From: an uncultured Flavobacteriaceae bacterium
GTDB lineage: Bacteria; Bacteroidota; Bacteroidia; Flavobacteriales; Flavobacteriaceae
DNA length: 64,000 bases
Direction: 5' to 3'
Assembly (NCBI GenBank): GCA_947486785.1
Contig: CANKUU010000004.1
Coordinates: 1 to 64,000 of the forward strand
Below, piece by piece: positions 58,448 to 64,000 of the stretch. The translations under genes and the position numbers were made by a program. Every line of letters starts with the position of its first letter. Position 1 is the stretch's first letter. The notes below the pieces were generated by a model. It worked only from the letters and a program-made list of their open reading frames with translations. It was not told the origin of the DNA and made no database searches.

Positions 58448-58630
58448 CTGTTAAACAACATGGTGTATGTTTAAAGAATTAATGCAACATGCATGTTTTT
58501 AAGACTATTGCTATTAGTTGTAGTGTATGTAAAACAAAAAAGATTATGATTAAACAATAAACACACAAATTGGTTTTCTTTTATCAAAAACTTGTTTAAA
58601 ATAAATGGAAAAACTAAGTGGTTAAAAATT

Positions 58631-58667
58631 AAAAGTCCTGTTTCAAAAAAATGAATTCAGGACTTTT
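58631..58667. terminator. rocD terminator
   Basis: A perfect 10-bp stem (AAAAGTCCTG with CAGGACTTTT), A/T-flanked on both sides. It lies 20 bases after the rocD stop on the minus strand and could also stop plus-strand readthrough. Confidence 0.8.
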
Positions 58668-58687
58668 TTTATTTGTAAGTCTTAAGA

Positions 58688-59968
58688 TTACCTTTCGAAC
58701 TGCGATAGTGTCTTTGTAATAATGTTAACACAATCAAGCAATTGCTCTTCATTCATTACTAATGGCGGTGCAAAGCGAATAATATTACCATGCGTTGGTT
58801 TAGCCAATAAACCATTTTCCTTTAAGGCCATACAAATATCCCACGCCGTAGAACTTTCTTCAGTATCATTTATTAAGATTGCGTTAAGCAAACCTTTACC
58901 ACGTACCGCATTTACAATATTTGAGTTAACAATATATTTATTAAGCTCCGCTCTAAATAGTGTTCCTAATTCAAAAGCATTATGGGCCAATTCTTCATCT
59001 TTAATAACATCTAAAGCAGCCATACCTACTGCTGCAGCTATGGGGTTACCTCCAAAAGTACTACCGTGGTTACCAGGCTTTATTACCCCCATAATGGCGT
59101 CATTTGCTAAAACTGCAGAAACAGGATAAGCACCGCCAGACAAAGCCTTTCCTAAAATTAAAATATCAGGTTTCACTTCTGGGGTACCACTACAATGCTT
59201 ATCAGCACATGAGCAATTACCACAAGTTGCTAAAAGCCGTCCGGTACGAGCTATACCCGTTTGAACTTCATCTGCAATAAACAACACTCCATATTTCTCA
59301 CAAAGGTCTTTAGCTCCAGATAAATATCCTTCTGACGGAACGTAAACACCAGCCTCACCTTGTATAGGCTCTACTAAAAATCCGGCAATATTCGTATTAG
59401 ATTTTAGTACTTCTTCAAGTGCTTTTAGATTATCATATTCTATTTTGATAAAACCATCAGTAAAAGGACCAAAATTTGTTCGTGCTATTGGATCATTTGA
59501 AAACGAAATGATCGTTGTTGTTCTTCCGTGAAAATTATTCTCACAAACAACAATTTGAGCTTGGTTTTCAGGAATACCCTTTTTTTCGTAAGCCCATTTT
59601 CTACATAACTTCAAAGCCGTTTCAACAGCTTCGGCTCCAGTATTCATCGGTAAAAGCTTATCGAAATTAAAGGTGTTAGTAGCATATTTTTCAAACCTAC
59701 CTAAAACATCATTATAAAATGCGCGAGAGGTGAGTGTTAAGGTTTTAGCTTGACTTACCATTGCCTCTACAATTTTTGGGTGACAATGACCTTGATTTAC
59801 TGCGGAATAAGCAGACAGAAAATCATAGTACTTTTTTCCTTCAACATCCCATACATAAACTCCTTCACCTCTACTTAATACAACTGGTAATGGGTGATAA
59901 TTGTGTGCGCCATGTTGATCTTCTAATGCAATTGCATCTTCTGATGTGATTTTTTGTAAAACTGACAT
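58688..59968 (-). CDS. rocD: Ornithine--oxo-acid aminotransferase with cysteine-rich insert
   Basis: PLP class III aminotransferase making glutamate semialdehyde from ornithine; 426 residues. Seen: [72 protein letters not shown], and the PLP lysine in [18 protein letters not shown]. Between IARTGRLLA and that lysine lies a cysteine motif C249-x2-C252-x-C254-x4-C259 not found in the well-studied enzymes. It could bind a metal or act as a redox switch. The leader has secondary-structure potential. Confidence 0.95.
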   Translation of the reverse strand: MSVLQKITSEDAIALEDQHGAHNYHPLPVVLSRGEGVYVWDVEGKKYYDFLSAYSAVNQGHCHPKIVEAMVSQAKTLTLTSRAFYNDVLGRFEKYATNTFNFDKLLPMNTGAEAVETALKLCRKWAYEKKGIPENQAQIVVCENNFHGRTTTIISFSNDPIARTNFGPFTDGFIKIEYDNLKALEEVLKSNTNIAGFLVEPIQGEAGVYVPSEGYLSGAKDLCEKYGVLFIADEVQTGIARTGRLLATCGNCSCADKHCSGTPEVKPDILILGKALSGGAYPVSAVLANDAIMGVIKPGNHGSTFGGNPIAAAVGMAALDVIKDEELAHNAFELGTLFRAELNKYIVNSNIVNAVRGKGLLNAILINDTEESSTAWDICMALKENGLLAKPTHGNIIRFAPPLVMNEEQLLDCVNIITKTLSQFER

Positions 59969-59996
59969 AATAAAAATTACTTTAAATAAAACTTCA

Positions 59997-60076
59997 GTAA
60001 TTCCTTCAATACCTTTTTCCTTTCGAAGATTCGAAAATTCAGCGTGGGAGAGAAATCATCCCTATTAAAGAATTAC
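59997..60076 (-). promoter_or_regulatory. Possible structured leader of rocD
   Basis: On the minus strand the 80 bases upstream of rocD can form a closing helix of about 14 pairs (GTAATTCTTTAATA with TATTGAAGGAATTAC, one bulge). It encloses a GGGA/TCCC hairpin and the palindrome TTTCGAATCTTCGAAA. This gives a three-way junction. I cannot name a matching riboswitch class. A conflict is noted: the best -7 element overlaps the first arm. Confidence 0.35.
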
Positions 60077-60083
60077 AAAAGTA
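60076..60083 (-). promoter_or_regulatory. Candidate -7 element of rocD
   Basis: On the minus strand TACTTTTG fits TAnnTTTG; a TTG lies 17 bases upstream, slightly short of the usual 19-21. If used, the leader would be about 100 bases. Confidence 0.4.
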
Positions 60084-60475
60084 TAATTTTTTTCTGTTTC
60101 CAACGCAATTTAAAAGTGATCCAAAAAAAAACAATAAAAAATGAGTGCTTAGTAGATAATTACTATGATGACGTAATTGCAACTAAACCAAACCCGAAGA
60201 AAACTTAAGATATAAAACTACAACTATCTAAAGTTACTATATTGCCAAATGCGACTTTGCAAAAGATATTCTAATTATTAGATGACTCATTATCAATTTT
60301 ACAAAAAAGTAGGTCCTTAAATAAATGAAATAATTGAAGATAAAATAATATTTGAGTACAAAACGTGTTTCACTTTTAATCTCTACTAAAATATTACTTT
60401 TTTACAGTTAATTATTAGCTTGGTATTGATTTGATAATGTGCATGTCCGTCATTAGTTACAACCTGCAATATTAG
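60084..60475. other. Intergenic, no gene recognised
   Basis: AT-rich sequence between the rocD promoter region and the 3' end of the eroded transposase. No open frame, hairpin or repeat was recognised. Confidence 0.45.
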
Positions 60476-61166
60476 CTATAAGTAGCCATCAAATATTTTT
60501 TCTCCTGAATAACTTCGCTTAAGATTGTACACAACTTCATTTAAGCACAATTGAAGATGTTTCTTTTTGATTTTATGGTGAATACCCACAAAATTCCGTT
60601 ATGCATTAATGATGCTTATAAGGATCCATTTTTAAGGATTCTTTTCTTGTGGTCTCGCTCGATTTTTCGCCGATACGTTACTCTAAATAATCAGCAATAT
60701 TTACATACTAGGTACCATTATACGTAAAGACGATCATTTTCTCATCTTCTAATGCTTGTTTCAAAGTTTTATCTGATCCATCGGCCTCATTGCTTTTCAA
60801 AACCTTCACTTTAAAATATCGCCATTGTAGCCCTACTTTGCCTGTTTCAATATCAACAAGAACTTTACTTTAAGCCAAGTTGGCGCTAAAATTATTTTGA
60901 AGAAAAGCCTTTTTGGTGCCGTTAACAAGAACATAGTTTTGTGTCAGGTCATAAAAGATTAGAACTTTGCATTATGGTTCCTCTTCTCAAAGAAGTACTG
61001 CTTTTTACATTTTTTAATTTCATAGCTCCGTTTGCTTTTTTTATCCAGAAATGCACTTTATGAGAACACTTTTACAGAAAACACCATTTTTTTTCTAATA
61101 AGCTCCAAAGTGGTTGCGGCATAATTCTTCACTATCAATAGCTACCGTAAAACAGAAAATATTCAT
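60476..61166 (-). pseudogene. Eroded IS1595-family transposase
   Basis: Read on the minus strand across several frames, this stretch gives, in order, pieces of an IS1595-type transposase: a start MNIFCFTVAIDSEELCRNHF, the zinc-ribbon pieces NGVFCKS and KRSYEIKKCKKQ, SLRRGTIMQSSNL, YVLVNGTKKAF, DIETGK followed by RYFKVKVLKSNEADG, YVNIADYLE, GEKSSETT, and the end HHKIKKKHLQLCLNEVVYNL. At least three frameshifts and four in-frame stops (for example 60708, 60870, 61095) break it. The middle, with the first catalytic part, is missing (690 bases against about 900 or more expected). It lies 80 bases after mtaB. No terminal inverted repeats could be recognised. Confidence 0.75.
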
Positions 61167-61246
61167 GTTTTAACTTAATTAGAATTAAGCATTAATACCT
61201 GTGGTGCATTTAAGCAAAATGAGTTTTAATATTGTTTATGAGTTTA

Positions 61247-62593
61247 TCAAATACCCTTAACGTCTTGTAGCACAAATTCGAATCGAACCAAACCGTCTTT
61301 ACTAATATCTGTTAACTTAACTTCGTGTAATGTATTTACCAATTTTGGGTTCCAAGGTGATTTTACTTTAACATAATTTTCGGTAAATCCGTGTATGTAG
61401 CCTTCTTTATTTTCTCCTTCAAACAAGACAGTTCTTAAAGAACCTAATTGACTTTCATAGAATGCTCTTCTTTTTTTAACGGATAGCCCGCGAAGCATTT
61501 TACTACGTTTACTTCTTATATTCATTGGTACAGCACCCTCCATTTTTGCTGCTACCGTGTTATCTCGCTCCGAGTAGGTAAAAACATGCAAGTACGAAAT
61601 ATCGAGTTCATTTAAAAAATTATACGTTTCTAAAAAGTTTTGCTCGGTCTCGCCAGGAAAACCAACAATAACATCTACCCCTATACACGCATGGGGCATA
61701 ACTCTCTTAATTAGACCTACCCTTTCTACATATAAATTACTCAAATAACGCCTTTTCATTAACTTTAAAATCTTATCGGAGCCACTTTGAAGTGGTATAT
61801 GAAAATGAGGAACAAATGCATTACTGTTTGCAACAAAATTTATGGTTTCTTCACTTAAAAGATTAGGTTCAATCGAAGAAATACGTAATCGGTGGATACC
61901 TTGCACCAAATCAAGGGCTCTAATCAAATCTAAAAAAGTATGCTCATGTTTTTTAGTGCCAAATTCACCTTTTCCGTAATCGCCGATATTCACTCCTGTT
62001 AAAACAATTTCTTTAATTCCCGTTTCAGAAATCTCCTTTGCATTTTTTAACACATTTTGAAGCGTATCACTTCTAGAAATACCACGAGCTAAAGGAATGG
62101 TACAATACGTACATTTATAATCACAACCGTCTTGTACTTTTAAAAAAGCACGAGTTCGGTCACCAATAGCATAACTACCCTCATAAAAATTGGCATCTTC
62201 AATTTCACAAGAATGAATTTCACCAAATTCATTCTTACTTAAATCATTAAGATAATCTGTAATTTTAAACTTTTCTGTAGCTCCTAAAACCAAGTCTACT
62301 CCATCTACTTCAGCTAATTGTTCTGGTTTTAGCTGTGCATAGCAGCCAATTGCTGCTATAAAAGCCCGTGGGTTAACCTTTTGGGCTTGCCTCACAATTG
62401 TTTTAAAGCGCTTATCAGCATTTTCGGTAACAGAACAAGTATTAATAACATACATATCTGCATGTTCTGAAAAATCTACACGTTTAAAGCCCTCCTCTTC
62501 AAAACCTCTAGCAATTGTAGAAGTTTCAGAAAAGTTAAGCTTACAACCTAAGGTATAAAAAGCAACTCTTTTTTTTGGGGTACTTACAATCAT
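61247..62593 (-). CDS. mtaB: tRNA t6A37 methylthiotransferase MtaB
   Basis: Radical-SAM enzyme converting t6A to ms2t6A at tRNA position 37; 448 residues from the ATG at 62593 (a TTG four codons earlier is open). The UPF0004 domain has KVAFYTLGCKLN-like RVAFYTLGCKLNFSE with its cluster cysteines (INTCSVTENAD, AAIGCYAQ). The radical-SAM motif is QDGCDYKCTYCTIP (C-x3-C-x2-C). A TRAM-like domain closes the protein. The MtaB group is preferred over MiaB because of GCKLN. It follows the GlmU-like gene by about 20 bases. Confidence 0.93.
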   Translation of the reverse strand: MIVSTPKKRVAFYTLGCKLNFSETSTIARGFEEEGFKRVDFSEHADMYVINTCSVTENADKRFKTIVRQAQKVNPRAFIAAIGCYAQLKPEQLAEVDGVDLVLGATEKFKITDYLNDLSKNEFGEIHSCEIEDANFYEGSYAIGDRTRAFLKVQDGCDYKCTYCTIPLARGISRSDTLQNVLKNAKEISETGIKEIVLTGVNIGDYGKGEFGTKKHEHTFLDLIRALDLVQGIHRLRISSIEPNLLSEETINFVANSNAFVPHFHIPLQSGSDKILKLMKRRYLSNLYVERVGLIKRVMPHACIGVDVIVGFPGETEQNFLETYNFLNELDISYLHVFTYSERDNTVAAKMEGAVPMNIRSKRSKMLRGLSVKKRRAFYESQLGSLRTVLFEGENKEGYIHGFTENYVKVKSPWNPKLVNTLHEVKLTDISKDGLVRFEFVLQDVKGI

Positions 62594-62614
62594 ATTATTT
62601 AACAACTCAAGAAA

Positions 62615-63790
62615 TTAATAATTTCTCCATTTTTTAGTAAGCTCAAAAACATGCTCTAAAATTCGAGCCTCTGTCGCATCAAATTCCACGCCTCTTCTTG
62701 CCATCATAACCTTTGCCGCCTCAAAGGCTTTTTTAGGTAAATAACTAGAAAAACCAGTTGCACCACCCCAGCTAAAACTTGGTACAAAATTGCGGGGAAA
62801 ACCTGGTACGTAAATATTACAGTTAACCCCAATTACCGTACCTGTGTTAAACATAGTGTTTATAGCTGTCTTACTGTGGTCACCCATCATTAGTCCACAA
62901 AACTGCAAGCCAGTTTGATCAAATCCTTCGGTAGCATAGTTCCAAATACGCACTTTTGCGTAATTATTTTTAAGGTTAGAATTGTTGGAGTCAGCCCCTA
63001 TGTTGCACCACTCGCCCAATACCGAATTTCCTAAATATCCTTCATGTCCTTTGCTAGAATATCCAAAAAGAACAGCATTACTTACTTCTCCGCACACTTT
63101 AGAAAATGGGCCAACTGTTGTAGGGCCATACATTTTACCCCCCATTTTTACTGTTGCACTTTCGCACAAAGCAAAAGCACCACGTATCATAGCACCTTCC
63201 CATACTTGGGCATTTTTACCAATATAAATTGGCCCATCGGTGGCATTCAATATACTAAATTCTACACTAGCCCCTTCTTCCAAGAAAATATTATCCTCTT
63301 TAATTAAACGATTAGTATTAGAAATAGGCTGGCTTTTACGACCAGCTGTAATAAAATCAAAATCGGCCTGAAGAGCTTCACCGTTTTTAGAGAAAATATC
63401 CCAAGTATTTTCAATTTGAAATACATCACCATCGAACTCAATGTGCTTAAACGATGACAGTTCTATTTTCTCTTGAGCATCTTTCGTAAAAAAGGCAATT
63501 ACATGTTCTTCATGAAAAATAGCTTCATTTTCCTTAAGATTTTCTATAAGCGAAACAAGTGCTTTATTTGGTAAGAAAGAAGCATTTATTAAAACGTTTT
63601 CTTCTAGTTCTACCATCGGGTATTTTTCAGTAAGATATTCTTCTGTTATACTAGAAGTAGTATTTCCAAGATATTTTTCCCATTTTTCTCGAATAGTAAG
63701 AATTCCAATTCTAATATCTGCAACAGGCCTCGTATAGGTAAATGGCAAAAGCGCATCTCTAGCGGGTCCATCAAAAAGTATATAGTTCAT
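62615..63790 (-). CDS. GlmU-like sugar nucleotidyltransferase/acetyltransferase
   Basis: A 391-residue protein like the Bacteroidota GlmU variant (TIGR03991 type). The N-terminal part begins with YILFDGPARDALLPFTYTRP, in place of the usual pyrophosphorylase glycine loop. The C-terminal half is a left-handed beta-helix (GPIYIGKNAQVWEGAMIRGA, GGKMYGPTTVGPFSKVCGEV, GEWCNIGADSNNSNLKNN), typical of hexapeptide acyltransferases. It is likely involved in UDP-GlcNAc synthesis, but activity is inferred from the family. It follows rpmE2 on the same strand, with a terminator between. Confidence 0.88.
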   Translation of the reverse strand: MNYILFDGPARDALLPFTYTRPVADIRIGILTIREKWEKYLGNTTSSITEEYLTEKYPMVELEENVLINASFLPNKALVSLIENLKENEAIFHEEHVIAFFTKDAQEKIELSSFKHIEFDGDVFQIENTWDIFSKNGEALQADFDFITAGRKSQPISNTNRLIKEDNIFLEEGASVEFSILNATDGPIYIGKNAQVWEGAMIRGAFALCESATVKMGGKMYGPTTVGPFSKVCGEVSNAVLFGYSSKGHEGYLGNSVLGEWCNIGADSNNSNLKNNYAKVRIWNYATEGFDQTGLQFCGLMMGDHSKTAINTMFNTGTVIGVNCNIYVPGFPRNFVPSFSWGGATGFSSYLPKKAFEAAKVMMARRGVEFDATEARILEHVFELTKKWRNY

Positions 63791-63816
63791 TAATTGATAT
63801 ATTTAAAACAAAAGTA

Positions 63817-63854
63817 ACAAAAAACGCCTCTGATACTAGGTATCAGAGGCGTAA
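63817..63854 (-). terminator. rpmE2 terminator
   Basis: A perfect 12-bp stem (ACGCCTCTGATA with TATCAGAGGCGT) with a 5-base loop and, on the minus strand, a T6 run. It lies about 40 bases after the rpmE2 stop. Confidence 0.9.
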
Positions 63855-63892
63855 GGTAAATATTATCTTTAATTGAAGACTTTCTCCGCCTT

Positions 63893-64000
63893 TTAAGACT
63901 TATCTTCTTTAGAATCTTGAGCTGCAACTGGTTTCTTCTTCTTAAATTTATCGTATTTACTTTTAAATTTATCAATTCTACCAGCGGTATCCAAAAATTT
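63893..64000 (-). CDS. rpmE2: 50S ribosomal protein L31 type B, C-terminal part
   Basis: The last 35 codons of a gene whose start lies beyond the window. The peptide KFLDTAGRIDKFKSKYDKF followed by a lysine-rich tail and ending in SKEDKS is the C-terminus of type B L31 (the VDTAGRVDKFxxRY motif). The stop TAA is at 63893-63895. It is followed by a strong terminator and the GlmU-like gene, the usual neighbour in Flavobacteriia. Type B L31 lacks the zinc-binding cysteines of type A, but that part is outside the window. Confidence 0.88.
   Translation of the reverse strand, partial: KFLDTAGRIDKFKSKYDKFKKKKPVAAQDSKEDKS

Noticed and set aside
63790-63975. Minus-strand 61-codon open frame at the right end
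   Set aside because: It overlaps the rpmE2 3' end and the rpmE2 terminator in another frame, and its composition is lysine/arginine-rich from reading AT-rich DNA. The L31 frame is clearly the real one.
1-64000. CRISPR arrays, prophage, tRNA or rRNA genes
   Set aside because: No spaced direct repeats, phage structural genes or tRNA-like cloverleaf were recognised in the gaps on either strand.

Overview
The window looks like chromosomal DNA of an AT-rich member of the Bacteroidota, most likely a marine Flavobacteriaceae. Evidence: start regions have no Shine-Dalgarno pattern; several promoters fit the Bacteroidota TTG-N19-21-TAnnTTTG type; there are lineage-typical families (DUF4252, DUF2853, CCC-motif protein, the GlmU-like TIGR03991 type, YtxJ); many lipoproteins follow the SPII lipobox; and the SRP RNA is of the short Bacteroidota form. 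The species assignment is inference. No phage, CRISPR array, rRNA or tRNA was seen. The only mobile-element trace is one heavily eroded IS1595-type transposase.

Layout. 0-3.8 kb: a TPR-containing HisKA_2 sensor kinase and a LytTR response regulator. 3.8-10.2 kb (minus strand): a menaquinone block with menA (behind a SPOR-like membrane protein), cvfB, then a compact menI-menF-menD-DUF2853 operon closed by a clear terminator. 10.2-17 kb: a small esterase, a secreted YD-like protein, dnaK and L-serine dehydratase. 17-19.2 kb: a DUF1080 / Gfo-Idh-MocA pair for sugar-derivative catabolism. 19.3-22 kb: panB, lspA, an RluA-type pseudouridine synthase and a DUF4252 lipoprotein. 22.4-25 kb: a Crp/Fnr-type regulator, an MDR oxidoreductase and an Hsp31/HchA glyoxalase-like protein. 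25.2-34.7 kb: a conserved helical-repeat protein, leuA-leuB, a TlpA-like lipoprotein, pheT, a fasciclin protein and a small membrane protein. 34.9-41 kb: a lipoprotein, a YbiT-like ABC-F protein with a degenerate second Walker A, a thioredoxin-fold lipoprotein, transaldolase-like fsa, an SDR and the SRP RNA (ffs). 41.3-44.4 kb: type I glutaminyl cyclase, an acyl-CoA thioesterase and a beta-helix lipoprotein.

44.5-49.3 kb is the most unusual block. A LytTR protein with a dead receiver domain is followed by an unlisted 56-residue secreted peptide gene with its own terminator, then a lipoprotein-type TPR histidine kinase, a NarL-type response regulator and an unknown protein. 49.3-59.97 kb holds housekeeping and stress genes (glyA, ytxJ, clpB, a TetR regulator with a palindromic operator, cysteine desulfurase, Smr protein, small membrane proteins, rocD). 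rocD has a leader that can fold into a three-way junction. 60.5-61.2 kb is the eroded transposase. 61.2-64 kb has mtaB, a GlmU-like enzyme and the 3' end of rpmE2, which runs off the window.

Themes: menaquinone respiration, branched-chain amino acid and pantothenate synthesis, proteostasis (DnaK, ClpB, HchA), low-molecular-weight thiol redox control (YtxJ), and three signalling clusters. Motifs and positions were read from the sequence; family names rest on motif recognition without database searches.
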